Origin: Planctobacterium marinum
Lineage (GTDB): Bacteria; Pseudomonadota; Gammaproteobacteria; Enterobacterales; Alteromonadaceae
Reading direction: 5' to 3'
Assembly (NCBI RefSeq): GCF_020687805.1
Contig: NZ_JAJEWQ010000003.1
Location: forward strand, 423,736 to 487,735
Length of the DNA: 64,000 bases
Of this stretch, positions 1 to 9,358 are shown one piece after another (the stretch's first letter is position 1; each line of letters starts with the position of its first letter). Under the pieces are notes generated by a model. It was not told the origin of the DNA. It saw only the letters and a program-made list of their open reading frames with translations, and made no database searches. The position numbers and the translations under genes were made by a program.

Positions 1-78
1 ATGCGTCGTTATGGCTTTACCGATCAACACATCCAGCAAAACCAGGCGCTGGACAAGAACATCCTGTTGGCTGAGTAG
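1..78 (+). CDS. C-terminal fragment of an unrecognised protein
   Basis: An open frame runs from the first base of the window to a TAG at 76-78 and encodes 25 residues ending in ALDKNILLAE. It begins with ATG at position 1, but no upstream sequence is available, so this may be an internal methionine and the gene probably extends to the left. The peptide is polar and charged and has no motif I recognise. It could also be a chance short frame. No function is assigned. Confidence 0.35.
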   Translation: MRRYGFTDQHIQQNQALDKNILLAE

Positions 79-222
79 GAGCTAATCCGATATCAGGGCG
101 AAAGCATTAATGCTCATTTAGTGACCATAATGTCCAGAATCAAAAATCGTCATTCCAAACGACAGTGTCAGAATTTTGCAGCTGTATCACATGGACAGTG
201 CGGCGCTCTGATATGATTTTTC

Positions 223-240
223 TTAGGGGCGCTCCCCTAA
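223..240. repeat. Short perfect hairpin
   Basis: TTAGGGG at 223-229 pairs with CCCCTAA at 234-240 around a four-base CGCT loop. There is no T-tract on either side, so it is not a typical intrinsic terminator. It lies just left of the compound palindromic element at 260-393 and may belong to the same repeat unit. Confidence 0.5.
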
Positions 241-259
241 AACCCCCTATTGCCCATGG

Positions 260-393
260 CGCGAGAAAACATAAGCCTCAAGTGCAGAACCAGAAGACCG
301 TCAATGAAAGTACATCCCTGTACTTGCATCGACTCTGGCAACATCCTTGTTGCCAATCTTCCGGTTTTATCTGCACTTTAGCCTTATCTCGCG
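260..393. repeat. Compound palindromic element with nested hairpins
   Basis: The outer arms are imperfectly inverted: CGCGAGA at 260-266 matches TCTCGCG at 387-393, AAGTGCAGA at 280-288 matches TCTGCACTT at 370-378, and ACCAGAAGA at 289-297 matches TCTTCCGGT at 357-365 with one mismatch. Inside are two perfect hairpins: AAGTACA/TGTACTT at 308-325 with loop TCCC, and TGGCAACA/TGTTGCCA at 336-355 with loop TCCT. The arrangement resembles intergenic repetitive palindromes of gammaproteobacteria, of REP- or MITE-like type. That class assignment is inference, since only one copy is visible in this window. Confidence 0.5.
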
Positions 394-620
394 AATGGGC
401 CTGATTTGACCGGACTTCGAACAATACAAAGACTGGTAAATCAAGAAAATTTGAATGGGTGTCATGTTTAAATTCCTCCCGTTATGGAAGAGATTTTTTT
501 CGATTTTGAGCCAGACGCCATAAAATAGGACGTAGCCAAAATAATTAAGTTTCGGCAATGGTTAGACAATGCCCAATTGTCGCTCAAAAATTATTCGCGA
601 TCTTGCCCTGAATCCCAAAG

Positions 621-650
621 ACAAAAAAGCCGATGCTAATACATCGGCTT
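621..650 (-). terminator. Rho-independent terminator of the ABC/DUF4340 operon
   Basis: AAGCCGATG at 627-635 and CATCGGCTT at 642-650 form a 9-bp stem with a six-base loop. Read on the minus strand the stem is followed by a run of T residues, the standard form of an intrinsic terminator. It lies 26 bases beyond the stop codon of the DUF4340 gene, so it closes the four-gene minus-strand operon. Confidence 0.85.
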
Positions 651-675
651 ACAGATTACTCAAACACTATTTGGC

Positions 676-1674
676 TCAGGGAGTCGATTCCGCTTCGCTG
701 GTTTCCGGCTCCTCTACCGGCTCCAGGAAATACTCAAGTTCCCGCTTTAACCGGTCCGCATAAAAAGACGATACCTCAAACACCCACTGATTCTGCACTG
801 CATTTTTATCCGGTGTATCCACCAGCACCAGATGTTGTGCTTCACTCTCGTACAGGGTCAGCACCGTGGCTTCACCTGACAGGGTATTGATGCTGACCTC
901 TGACACCAAATTCCAGTTGTCTGTCGGTACAGGCCGTTGTTGTAGCAACGACTGAAATTTCAGGTTCAGAATGTCATCAACAGAGTTTTCCAGGATAGTG
1001 TCATATTGCAGGGCTCTGTCTTGCGGTTGCTCAGCTAAAACCCAGGACTCACTGTCTGCTTCTTCGGCGGGTTGCAAGTTAATGTGCCACTGTTCGTTAT
1101 AGCTTAGCCCGGTCACCTGAGATTTATCTATGGCTAATAATTGCTTGTTCAACCAGGCAAATTCATCGCCAGGTAATTCTATGTCGGTGCGGCTCAACCA
1201 GGTTTGCATTTGTTCCGGCTGACGCAGATAAATGCCCGTACCTGATGACGCCGTTTCGCCAAGTAATACCTGCCATTGCCTGTCAGCCGCTGCAATAGTT
1301 ACTAAACGCGCCCCACTGTCCTGCTCGCTTAGATCACTTAAACCCAGTCGGGCAAAGTTTTCCGGTTTGGCAGTTTTAGCGCTATCTAACTGCGCTGACA
1401 CCAGACTGTTCAGCAGCCTGATTATCTTGTCATTCTCCAGCGGATAATTGGCCTGATTAGCCGCTACCCATTGACCGTCGAGCTTTGAGGCATGCAGCAA
1501 AAGGCCTGAAGCGGCTTGCACAGAAAGTGAATCCACACTGTCGACATTTGCCTGTAGTTCAGGGAACAACAACTGGCTTTCAAACTCGCTTTGCCTGTCA
1601 CCAGAGCTCAGCAACCAGCCCACCAGAATGGCGACCGCCGCCAGTGCGGCGATGATCAGATTAGACCTGGTCAT
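676..1674 (-). CDS. DUF4340 domain-containing protein (ABC operon partner)
   Basis: This 332-residue protein has one N-terminal membrane anchor (about residues 5-24), followed by a periplasmic region with two repeated halves of the kind classed as DUF4340 and a Glu-rich C-terminus. The segments resembling LDGQWVAANQANYPLE and IRLLNSLVSAQ are typical of the family. The gene starts 1 base after the stop of the GldG-like gene and is the last gene before an intrinsic terminator, so it is almost certainly translated as part of the ABC operon. DUF4340 proteins often accompany GldFG-type transporters, but their biochemical role is not established. I infer a periplasmic accessory to the transporter. 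Confidence 0.8.
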   Translation of the reverse strand: MTRSNLIIAALAAVAILVGWLLSSGDRQSEFESQLLFPELQANVDSVDSLSVQAASGLLLHASKLDGQWVAANQANYPLENDKIIRLLNSLVSAQLDSAKTAKPENFARLGLSDLSEQDSGARLVTIAAADRQWQVLLGETASSGTGIYLRQPEQMQTWLSRTDIELPGDEFAWLNKQLLAIDKSQVTGLSYNEQWHINLQPAEEADSESWVLAEQPQDRALQYDTILENSVDDILNLKFQSLLQQRPVPTDNWNLVSEVSINTLSGEATVLTLYESEAQHLVLVDTPDKNAVQNQWVFEVSSFYADRLKRELEYFLEPVEEPETSEAESTP

Positions 1675-1675
1675 A

Positions 1676-3514
1676 TCACGCGGCTCCTTTTACACGAAAT
1701 GTACGGCGCAAACCAAAGACGACAAATACCAACAGGATCGGAGCTACGATAATGTTGATGAGCTTCAATTGTGTACCCAATTGTTCGATGTCTTTGTCCA
1801 GTTGATGTCGCACGTCTCTGAGGGCTTTGCGGATCTCAATTTTCTTATCCATAAAACTGTCAATCGCGGCTTGTTGTTCAGCGTTTAAGACCATCAAGCC
1901 GTCTTCGCCACTGCCGGTTTGCAGCTCCGCTAACTGTTGTTCCGTTTCCGCCAGTTGTGCTTCCAGCGCCTGTTCCTGTTCACGGAATTTCGCTTCGGCC
2001 TGAACCGTCAAGGCCTCGACCTTGTCAAAAGGTCTGGCAAAGGTGCCTCTGCTGCGAATGCTGATCAACGCATTGTTACCCCCCAAGTTTTCAATGGCAT
2101 TGGTGACAAACGCTCCATTATCCGCAAAAGGGGTGGCAATGGCTTGTCCGAAAAAGTTCGCTTTGTTTACCCAGAAGCGGTCCGACAACATATCCGTATC
2201 CGCAACCAGTATCACATTCAGTTGCTCGCCTTGCTCCACAAATTCAGCGTCTGTTTCAAGCCCCTCAGGCACAGCATCAAATGCAGATCCCGCCGCACCA
2301 CTGATGCGCACAGCCAATATCTTAACGCCGGTTTGCGACTGGTCGTACTGCTCAAAGAACTGTTCGGGATCGCGTGTCATGGCATAAGACATAGCATTGC
2401 CTGATGCGGCATATTCACTGGAATACAATAGTGGCTGAATATCAGTGGTGGCATCAGGCAGCAAGTCAATAGCGGCAAATGAAGCACCATTAATGGAATC
2501 CAGGTTCGCCGTGGTAACATCTTCAGCGTCAAACTGGCTTTTTTGCAGGCCTACAAAACCAAGGTGCTTTGTAACACCGCCCGTTTGGGTGCGAATATCC
2601 AGGCCCAACGCGGCATCCAGCACCACGTCATTACTACTGACTGCAACCCCCCAGGGCTGCAATAGCGGGTTAATGTCAGAGCCGTTTGCCCCCGCCATAC
2701 CTGACATTGCAGCCATGGGGTCGGATTCATGGTGACTGTCTACAAACGCCAGGATTTTACCGCCGCTCAGTGCAAACTGATCAATAGCGTAGAGTAAGTT
2801 GTCTGAGAGTCCCTGCGGATGGATCAACATCAGCACATCTAATTCTTCAGGTAAATTGTCTGACGAGGTATCAATGGTTTCAACATCATAGAGTTGCTGA
2901 ATTTGCTCGTATATAGTCCAGGGCGGATCAAATTGTCCGGTCATGGGATTTTGCCCACCAGTCATCGCGATACCACTGATAAGACCGACTTTCACAGCTT
3001 CGGGTTCACTCAGTTCATAAATCAACTGACTGAGTTCATATTCCAGAAATTGCTCTTTTTGTGGATCAAAAAAGCCAATCACTTTTTCATCGTCAAGGGC
3101 ATTGGTACCGGCCAAACCTAAATAAATAGGATCAGTCCCCATGCCTGCAGAAGCAGCCGTTAAGCCATAGTCATTCGCCTGATCTTCAGCTTCAGAAAAC
3201 GGCTCAGGGTCAATCAGGTGCAACTTAATCTTGCCATTTGCGGCTGATTCATATTCTTTGAGCAGGCTTTCCACCCGATCGGCGTAATTACGAATCGTGG
3301 TTAACCCTTCTGACGCCTTGTCAGAAAAGAAAAAATACAGATTTATCGGCTCGTCAATCTGAGTCAGGATGGCTTTGCTGCCATCAGACAATGAATAAAC
3401 CTGGTTCTCAGTTAAATCAATTCGGGCACTTTTAAATATCTGATTGCTCAATAACACCAATGCAAAGAACAATACAGCCAGCAGTACATAAGTCAGTGTA
3501 TTTGAAATTTTCAT
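1676..3514 (-). CDS. GldG-like ABC transporter auxiliary protein
   Basis: This 612-residue protein has an N-terminal membrane segment (about 9-27), a long periplasmic region of the GldG/IFT52-like (ABC_transp_aux) type with motifs such as ENQVYSLSDGSKAIL and LAFVDSHHE, a coiled-coil stretch rich in Glu and Gln near residues 490-580, and a C-terminal membrane helix near 590-605. It fits the large auxiliary subunit of GldA/GldF/GldG-type ABC-2 systems. Its ATG overlaps the stop of the permease gene in TAATG, which suggests translational coupling. Gliding motility is not implied: homologous systems occur in many non-gliding Proteobacteria and the substrate is unknown. Confidence 0.8.
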   Translation of the reverse strand: MKISNTLTYVLLAVLFFALVLLSNQIFKSARIDLTENQVYSLSDGSKAILTQIDEPINLYFFFSDKASEGLTTIRNYADRVESLLKEYESAANGKIKLHLIDPEPFSEAEDQANDYGLTAASAGMGTDPIYLGLAGTNALDDEKVIGFFDPQKEQFLEYELSQLIYELSEPEAVKVGLISGIAMTGGQNPMTGQFDPPWTIYEQIQQLYDVETIDTSSDNLPEELDVLMLIHPQGLSDNLLYAIDQFALSGGKILAFVDSHHESDPMAAMSGMAGANGSDINPLLQPWGVAVSSNDVVLDAALGLDIRTQTGGVTKHLGFVGLQKSQFDAEDVTTANLDSINGASFAAIDLLPDATTDIQPLLYSSEYAASGNAMSYAMTRDPEQFFEQYDQSQTGVKILAVRISGAAGSAFDAVPEGLETDAEFVEQGEQLNVILVADTDMLSDRFWVNKANFFGQAIATPFADNGAFVTNAIENLGGNNALISIRSRGTFARPFDKVEALTVQAEAKFREQEQALEAQLAETEQQLAELQTGSGEDGLMVLNAEQQAAIDSFMDKKIEIRKALRDVRHQLDKDIEQLGTQLKLINIIVAPILLVFVVFGLRRTFRVKGAA

Positions 3515-4248
3515 TAGTCCGCCTTCTTTTGTTCAATAATTACCAGGCTGGCAAAGAGCCAGATCCCAATACTGATACAAAAATAGATTATATTGTCTAA
3601 GGCCAGTACGCCTTTGGACATGCTTTCAAAATGCGCCAGGAAGCTGAATGAAGCGATGGTATCCACCATAAACGCCGGCAACCAGCCCTGAAACGCGTCC
3701 AGTACTACACCGGAGCCACTCAGAACAAACAGGAAGCAGATAACCACAGATAAAATAAAGGCAATTACCTGACTTTTAGTCAATGCCGACATGCAAATAC
3801 CTATCGCCAGATAAGCACCGGACATTAACCAACTACCGATATAGGCAGCCAGGATGATGCCATTGTCAGGTTGACCCAGGTAGTTCACCGTTAACCACAA
3901 CGGAAATGTCAGTAATAGCGACAATCCCAAAACCGCCCAGGCGGCCAAAAACTTCGCCAATGTCACCTGTAAGGTGGTAACGGGCAGTGTCATCAATAAT
4001 TCGATGCTGCCGGATTTGCGCTCTTCCGACCAGGTGCGCATCGCCATGGCAGGCACCAAAAACAGGTATAACCAGGGATGAAAATTAAAAAAGGGCAATA
4101 AGTCTGCCTGACCGCGTTCGTAAAAGTTACCGATATAAAAGGTAAAAACGCCGGACAACATCAGAAAAATAACAATAAACACATAAGCTACGGGCGTTGC
4201 AAAAAAACTGGCAAACTCCCGCTTAAACAATACATTGACCATATTCAT
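3514..4248 (-). CDS. ABC-2 type transporter permease (GldF-like)
   Basis: This 244-residue integral membrane protein has about six predicted helices, including an N-terminal segment around residues 15-40 and a hydrophobic C-terminal helix before a Lys-rich tail. The motif RTWSEERKSGSIELLMTLPVT (about 92-112) is characteristic of ABC-2 family permeases. It sits between the ATPase and GldG-like genes, sharing one base with each in TAATG junctions, so the three are probably made in fixed ratio. It should form the membrane channel subunit with the ATPase encoded upstream. The substrate cannot be read from the sequence. Confidence 0.88.
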   Translation of the reverse strand: MNMVNVLFKREFASFFATPVAYVFIVIFLMLSGVFTFYIGNFYERGQADLLPFFNFHPWLYLFLVPAMAMRTWSEERKSGSIELLMTLPVTTLQVTLAKFLAAWAVLGLSLLLTFPLWLTVNYLGQPDNGIILAAYIGSWLMSGAYLAIGICMSALTKSQVIAFILSVVICFLFVLSGSGVVLDAFQGWLPAFMVDTIASFSFLAHFESMSKGVLALDNIIYFCISIGIWLFASLVIIEQKKAD

Positions 4249-5171
4249 TATCCGGCCTCCTGCAGAGTGATGCTTCTGAAGACTTCATCCAGACGCCCCG
4301 CTTCCACAAACATTTGTTCAATTTGATAACCTTGCTCAGAAAAGTGTGCTTCCAGCGTGTGCAGGTGGATCTCCTGCTGGCCAGGGAATAACACCAGATT
4401 ATGGTCATCGGTCCCCTTCTCCCAGGCAACCCCCTGCGGAATAGCCTGGGTAATATCAGTACCAATGACCTTATCAAGCGACAGGTTTATCGCCCGGTAG
4501 TACCGTGAGTTTTGCAGTAAGGCCTGTGGCGTATCATCAAAGCACTTGCTGCCATTAGCGATAATCACCACGCGATTGCATACCGCGGTGACCTCTTCAA
4601 GGATATGGGTTGATATAATGACTATCTTATCTTTGGCGAGGTTTTTGATCAGATTTCTGACCTGATGTTTTTGATTCGGATCCAGGCCATCGGTGGGTTC
4701 ATCCAGAATTAAAATGGCAGGATCATGTATCAGCGCCTGAGCCAGGCCAACACGGCGCTTAAAGCCCTTCGACAGTGCTTCAATGGATTTATCTAATACC
4801 GATTGCAGTTCTACTTTTGCTACTACATCAGCAATCCGCGAATTGATTTGCGCTGTAGATATCTGCCGCACTTCTGCAATAAAACGCAAAAAGGCCAGTA
4901 CTGTCATATCACCGTATGCGGGTGCGCCCTCGGGTAAATAGCCAATCTGGGCCTGCACTTTACCGGGTTCAGTGCGTACTGAACTGCCATTGACCAGGAT
5001 GTCGCCCTCGTCCGGTGTTAAAAATCCGGTGATCATTTTCATACTGGTGGATTTGCCGGCACCATTTGGTCCTAAAAATCCCACCACATCTCCGGGACTG
5101 ACATCAAATGAAAGCTGATTTACGGCGGTAAAATCAGCAAATCTCTTTGTTATATTTTTTACTGAAATCAT
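4248..5171 (-). CDS. ABC transporter ATP-binding protein (GldA-like)
   Basis: The 307-residue protein has a complete nucleotide-binding domain in the first 220 residues. The Walker A motif is GPNGAGKST (about 34-42), the signature is the variant LSKGFKRRVGLAQAL, and Walker B is ILILDEPTDGLDP followed by a switch histidine in IISTHILEE. The C-terminal extension of about 85 residues is typical of single-domain ABC-2 exporter ATPases. It is the first gene of the minus-strand operon with the permease, the GldG-like protein and the DUF4340 protein. The start is the ATG at 5171, and the next gene upstream (trmO) is divergent. Confidence 0.9.
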   Translation of the reverse strand: MISVKNITKRFADFTAVNQLSFDVSPGDVVGFLGPNGAGKSTSMKMITGFLTPDEGDILVNGSSVRTEPGKVQAQIGYLPEGAPAYGDMTVLAFLRFIAEVRQISTAQINSRIADVVAKVELQSVLDKSIEALSKGFKRRVGLAQALIHDPAILILDEPTDGLDPNQKHQVRNLIKNLAKDKIVIISTHILEEVTAVCNRVVIIANGSKCFDDTPQALLQNSRYYRAINLSLDKVIGTDITQAIPQGVAWEKGTDDHNLVLFPGQQEIHLHTLEAHFSEQGYQIEQMFVEAGRLDEVFRSITLQEAG

Positions 5172-5309
5172 GATTTTTCCCTAACGGATCTTGTTATCTT
5201 GACAAAAAATCAGTGGAAGATATGGCGCTATCAGGAAAAAATTCAAGCGTGTAGTGAGCAATCTTTGTTAACATCTCACCAACAAAATTCTGTAACCTTA
5301 TATAATCCC

Positions 5310-6023
5310 GTGCAACAGCAAAATTTCCCGGTTGAACCCATTGGCAAAGTGGTCGCCCCTTTCACTGAAAAATTCGCAGTACCCCGGCAGTCGAACTTAA
5401 CGCCGTCGGTGCTCAGCCAGATTATTATCCATCAGCCTTATGGCGTTCCTGAAGCTTTTGCCGGTATTGAGGAATTCAGCCATATTTGGCTATTGTTTCG
5501 GTTTCATCAAAACCTGGAGCAAGGCTGGCGTGCCCAGGTGCGCCCACCAAGATTAGGCGGCAATAAAAAACGCGGTGTGTTTGCCACCCGCAGTAGTTTC
5601 CGGCCAAACGGCTTTGGCATGTCCGTTGTGCCTCTGATATCGGTTGAATCCGATGCGCAGCAGGTTGTGCTGAATGTCAGTGGTTTAGATTTGGTGAATG
5701 ACACACCTGTCTATGACATTAAGCCCTACATTCCCTATGCCGATGCGCTACCAGAGGCCCGGGGCGGATTTGCTGATGAACGACCCGCCACATTGGCCGT
5801 TTGCGTTACACCGGCCGCCGTACAGCAATTGCAACAATTGAGCAATAACGCCAGCGCCCTGACGCAGCAAGTTATTGAAGTGTTGGCTCAGGATCCGCGC
5901 CCGGCATACCGAAAACTGGCAGATCAGGATACCAATCATTACGGTACTCACTTTGGCGGATTCAACTTCCGTTGGCATGTACAGGGCGATACTATCGAGA
6001 TATTTGAAATCCGCCCGCTTTAA
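5310..6023 (+). CDS. trmO: tRNA (N6-threonylcarbamoyladenosine(37)-N6)-methyltransferase TrmO
   Basis: TrmO (YaeB, TsaA-like fold) methylates the t6A modification at position 37 of ACY-decoding threonine tRNAs using S-adenosylmethionine. The family hallmarks EKFAVPRQ, PPRLGGN, GVFATRSSFRPN and DIKPYIPYAD are all present, as is the C-terminal LAQDPRPAYRK block. The GTG at 5310 gives 237 residues and lines up with the usual start of the approximately 235-residue family. An in-frame TTG at 5199 would add 37 residues without homology, and neither start has a good ribosome binding site. The gene precedes proS, the same pairing as in E. coli. Confidence 0.88.
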   Translation: MQQQNFPVEPIGKVVAPFTEKFAVPRQSNLTPSVLSQIIIHQPYGVPEAFAGIEEFSHIWLLFRFHQNLEQGWRAQVRPPRLGGNKKRGVFATRSSFRPNGFGMSVVPLISVESDAQQVVLNVSGLDLVNDTPVYDIKPYIPYADALPEARGGFADERPATLAVCVTPAAVQQLQQLSNNASALTQQVIEVLAQDPRPAYRKLADQDTNHYGTHFGGFNFRWHVQGDTIEIFEIRPL

Positions 6024-6165
6024 CTGAATATTTTTACTAGGAACCTGGTGTTGCTCTGGTAAACTAAGCGGAATTTTGTCCATTATTGTTTTAATTATTT
6101 TTGTGTCAGCCGCCCGTGAGCAGCACCGGATACAAAAGACTTGAGTACAGGAAACCTCTACATCA

Positions 6166-7875
6166 ATGCGTACCAGCCAATATTTACTTTCAACGCAAAA
6201 AGAAACCCCTGCCGATGCGGAAGTCATCAGCCACCAATTAATGCTCAGAGCGGGCCTGGTCAGAAAACTGGCTTCCGGACTCTACACCTGGCTGCCTACA
6301 GGTTTGCGGGTACTGAATAAGGTTGCCCAAATTGTACGTGAAGAAATGAACAGTGCCGGTGCGGTTGAAGTGCTGATGCCGGTGGTACAACCTGCAGATT
6401 TATGGCAGGAATCTGGTCGTTGGGAGGATTACGGCCCGGAATTGTTGCGCATCAAAGACCGCCACGAGCGTGATTTTGTATTAGGGCCTACTCATGAAGA
6501 GGTGATCACTGACCTGGTTAAAACTGAAGTGTCCAGTTACAAGCAACTCCCGCTGAACCTGTATCAGATTCAAACTAAGTTTCGGGATGAAGTCAGACCG
6601 CGCTTCGGCATCATGCGCGGCCGTGAATTTACTATGAAAGACGCCTATTCTTTTCACCTGACCCAGGATTGCTTATCTGAAACATACCAAAAAATGTACG
6701 ACGCCTATTGCCGTATCTTCGAACGCATGGGGCTGGACTATCGCGCGGTGATTGCCGATACCGGTTCTATCGGTGGCAGTGTTTCTCATGAATTTCATGT
6801 CCTGGCAGAATCCGGTGAGGACGCCATTGCCTTTAGCACCGAATCAGATTTTGCCGCCAATGTCGAGATGGCCGAAGCCGGTGTAGTTGAAACCCCGTCA
6901 GATGCCGCGCAGCAACAAACCAGGATAGCCACCCCGGACATTAAAACCATTGATGCTGTCAGCCAGGCCTTACAGGTATCACCACAAAGTTGTGTGAAAA
7001 CCCTGATTGTTAAAGTGGTGAGTGAAGATGCCAACCACTATGCAGCACTGTGTCTGCGCGGTGATCATCAATTAAATGATATTAAGGCCAGTAAGGCCCT
7101 ACCCTGGTCAGGTGAAATGCAGTTTGCCAGCGACGCCGAGGTACAAGAGTTATGCGGTTCCGAGACAGGTTCTGTAGGCCCGCTGGGATTGAACATTCCG
7201 GTTATCGTGGATCGCAGCGCCGCGGCGCTTAAACATTTTGTGTGCGGTGCCAATGATACCGGCTTCCATGTTAACGGCGCGAGCTGGGAGTTAGTGGAAA
7301 ATAGCCAAATTGCGGATATTCGCAACGTTGTGGCCGGTGATGCCTCTCCCGATGGACAGGGAACCATTGAAATAAAGCGCGGCATTGAAGTGGGTCATAT
7401 TTTCCAGCTGGGTAAAAAATACAGCGAAGCAATGCACTGTGGTGTGTTGACCGAAAGTGGTAAACACGAAACCTTAACCATGGGGTGTTATGGTATTGGT
7501 GTGTCCCGAATTGTGGCCGCCGCCATTGAACAAAACCACGATAAATATGGAATTATTTGGCCTGAAGCCATCGCTCCGTTTAAATTGGCTATAATTCCTA
7601 TGAACATGCACAAATCCCATCGCATTCAGGAAGCCGCTGAAGGCTTATATGCAAAACTGGATTCCGTCAGCGAACAGGTGTTGTTTGATGACAGAAAAGA
7701 GCGCCCCGGTGTGATGTTTGCCGATATGGAGCTATTGGGTATCCCCCATGCCATTATCATCGGTGAAAGAAATCTGGACGAAGGCAAGTGCGAATATAAG
7801 AATCGCCGCACAGGTGAAAAACAACTGGTGGATTTAGCTGGTCTGGAAGATTTTTTGAAAAACCTGATAAGCTAA
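6166..7875 (+). CDS. proS: Prolyl-tRNA synthetase
   Basis: ProS charges tRNA-Pro with proline in the cytoplasm. The 569-residue length fits the bacterial form. The class II core is visible as motif 2 ([17 protein letters not shown]) and motif 3 ([14 protein letters not shown]). Between them, roughly residues 225-405, lies the inserted YbaK-like editing domain that hydrolyses mischarged Ala-tRNA-Pro. An anticodon-binding domain occupies the last 100 or so residues. The ATG at 6166 is preceded by AGGAAA about 12 bases upstream. A hairpin at 7887-7920 follows the stop. I see nothing unusual in it. Confidence 0.97.
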   Translation: MRTSQYLLSTQKETPADAEVISHQLMLRAGLVRKLASGLYTWLPTGLRVLNKVAQIVREEMNSAGAVEVLMPVVQPADLWQESGRWEDYGPELLRIKDRHERDFVLGPTHEEVITDLVKTEVSSYKQLPLNLYQIQTKFRDEVRPRFGIMRGREFTMKDAYSFHLTQDCLSETYQKMYDAYCRIFERMGLDYRAVIADTGSIGGSVSHEFHVLAESGEDAIAFSTESDFAANVEMAEAGVVETPSDAAQQQTRIATPDIKTIDAVSQALQVSPQSCVKTLIVKVVSEDANHYAALCLRGDHQLNDIKASKALPWSGEMQFASDAEVQELCGSETGSVGPLGLNIPVIVDRSAAALKHFVCGANDTGFHVNGASWELVENSQIADIRNVVAGDASPDGQGTIEIKRGIEVGHIFQLGKKYSEAMHCGVLTESGKHETLTMGCYGIGVSRIVAAAIEQNHDKYGIIWPEAIAPFKLAIIPMNMHKSHRIQEAAEGLYAKLDSVSEQVLFDDRKERPGVMFADMELLGIPHAIIIGERNLDEGKCEYKNRRTGEKQLVDLAGLEDFLKNLIS

Positions 7876-7886
7876 AATCCAAGGAT

Positions 7887-7920
7887 ACACACCGGTTGAT
7901 TTGAGCTGTTCCCGGTGTGT
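7887..7920 (+). terminator. Hairpin after proS, possible terminator
   Basis: ACACACCGG at 7887-7895 pairs perfectly with CCGGTGTGT at 7912-7920 across a 16-base loop, 11 bases after the proS stop. It is followed by AAATT rather than a T-run, so intrinsic termination would be weak. It lies just before the ribosome binding site of the next gene and could instead affect readthrough into it. Confidence 0.45.
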
Positions 7921-7954
7921 AAATTAACAGTGAAAACGATAAAGGACGTTGCGA

Positions 7955-9358
7955 ATGTCACTTTCTTCTTCGACAGCTCTGAAGTTTGGTTTGCTGATAA
8001 CGGCGTGGTTCGGAGCCAGTGGCTCTGTCCATGCTCAATCTGACAGGCAACCAGCAAAATCCCCCACTGTGGCAAAGGGCACCACTGCCACCACTGTCGA
8101 TGCCAAAATCGCGCAGTTACAAACCCTGATCCAACAAAAACAATTTCAACAGGCCTTTGATTTATCCAATGCGCTGATGGCTGACTGGGGCGGTGAGCCG
8201 GGATACGATTTACTGGCCGGCCAGGCCGCTTACGGTGCTGGTTATTTTCAGGAAGCCGTGTTTGCCTTTGAACGGGTATTAATTGTTAAGCCCAATGTTT
8301 TGCTGGCTCGTCTTTATCTGGCTTTTAGTTATTTTCAGGTAAAAAACCTGGGCGCAGCGCAAAAGGAACTCACCAAGTTATTACAGGAACAACTCAAGCC
8401 CGAAGACGCGGCCAAAGTCAGGGAGTATCTGGCTCGCATTACCGAACTCAGGGCCAGGTCGGTAGTCAATCACGCTGTTAACCTGAAACTGGGTTATGGC
8501 TATGACTCAAATGCCAACAGTGGTACCACTTTGGATAATCTGAGTAATATTCCGGTGGAAAGCCCGTTTTACCCCATTATCGGCAGTCTGGACGAATCCA
8601 GTCTGGAGCAAAGTGATCACACCGTAGATGCAGCCCTGAATTACGTTTACAACCGCAAACTCACGCAAAAAAGTGATCTCAGCTTTAATGGCAGTTATGT
8701 CAATACCCGCTACCGGGAGCAATCTCAATTAGACAGAGAGATACTCAGCCTTACCGGCAGCTACAAAGATGAATATTGGGGGGCATTGTTCAATATTTCT
8801 GGTTTTGTACAACCCATGATGCTGGATGGTGAATTTTATCGCGGCGCCTATGGCCTGGCCATGGATGCCACCTGGTTATTGTCTGACAAATGGCAATGGC
8901 TATGGGGTCTGAGCTACACCTCGGTAAATGTAAATAGCAATGATGACCAGGACATTCATCAATATGCCTATCGCACCCGCTTTACCTACATGGGTAGCAA
9001 AATTCATATGTTCGAGCTGGGATATGGCGATGACGATGGCAAGCTGGACAATCCGGTGAGCATCAGCAATGGCAAAGACTTTTGGACCCTAAGCTATACT
9101 TTAGTGTATCCGGTAAGCAACAAGTGGCTGATTATTGCCAGCAGCAGTTATCAGGACATCGAACATGATGGTATCAATCCGGCAATTGGTGTATTGCGGG
9201 AAGAGGAAAGCTTTACGGCGCTGCTTAACGTGGATTATTTATTGAGTGCCAAATGGAAAATTTCAGGCTCCCTGAGTTATACCGACAAGGACAGCAGTGT
9301 AGAAATTTACGCCTATGACAGAGCTACGGCCGGGTTATCTGTTACCCGTAGTTTCTAA
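7955..9358 (+). CDS. TPR outer-membrane beta-barrel protein (surface assembly modifier-like)
   Basis: The ATG at 7955 has AAAGGA eight bases upstream and is preferred to a TTG at 7949; it yields 467 residues. A signal peptide ends near VHAQ. Residues of about 45-165 are helical with TPR-like spacing (LLAGQAAYGAGYFQEAVFAFERVL). From about 170 onward the protein alternates amphipathic strands with Asp/Asn turns and ends in SVTRSF, with the terminal Phe common in BAM-inserted porin-like barrels. The TPR-plus-barrel plan resembles Slam (surface lipoprotein assembly modifier, DUF560) proteins, but I cannot confirm membership. It precedes the FecR-giant protein operon and could help bring that surface protein across the outer membrane; this is inference. 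Confidence 0.7.
   Translation: MSLSSSTALKFGLLITAWFGASGSVHAQSDRQPAKSPTVAKGTTATTVDAKIAQLQTLIQQKQFQQAFDLSNALMADWGGEPGYDLLAGQAAYGAGYFQEAVFAFERVLIVKPNVLLARLYLAFSYFQVKNLGAAQKELTKLLQEQLKPEDAAKVREYLARITELRARSVVNHAVNLKLGYGYDSNANSGTTLDNLSNIPVESPFYPIIGSLDESSLEQSDHTVDAALNYVYNRKLTQKSDLSFNGSYVNTRYREQSQLDREILSLTGSYKDEYWGALFNISGFVQPMMLDGEFYRGAYGLAMDATWLLSDKWQWLWGLSYTSVNVNSNDDQDIHQYAYRTRFTYMGSKIHMFELGYGDDDGKLDNPVSISNGKDFWTLSYTLVYPVSNKWLIIASSSYQDIEHDGINPAIGVLREEESFTALLNVDYLLSAKWKISGSLSYTDKDSSVEIYAYDRATAGLSVTRSF

Larger units (their letters stand above)
79..675. other. Intergenic region without a convincing gene
   Basis: About 600 bases lie between the partial left-edge frame and the end of the DUF4340 gene. 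Open frames of 60-80 codons on either strand have no ribosome binding site, no domain and unusual composition, and I regard them as chance. What can be seen is a short hairpin at 223-240, a compound palindromic element at 260-393 and a minus-strand terminator at 621-650. The stretch 400-620 is AT-rich and I see no further structure in it. No tRNA was recognised. Confidence 0.6.

Noticed and set aside
165-404. 79-codon open frame in the left intergenic region
   Set aside because: It crosses the palindromic element at 260-393, has no ribosome site and no recognisable domain.
676-5171. Gliding motility locus
   Set aside because: Only the ABC components are Gld-like; no other gliding genes are visible.
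5199-5309. TTG start of trmO adding 37 residues
   Set aside because: The added residues have no family similarity, and the GTG at 5310 gives the usual TrmO length. Not fully excluded.
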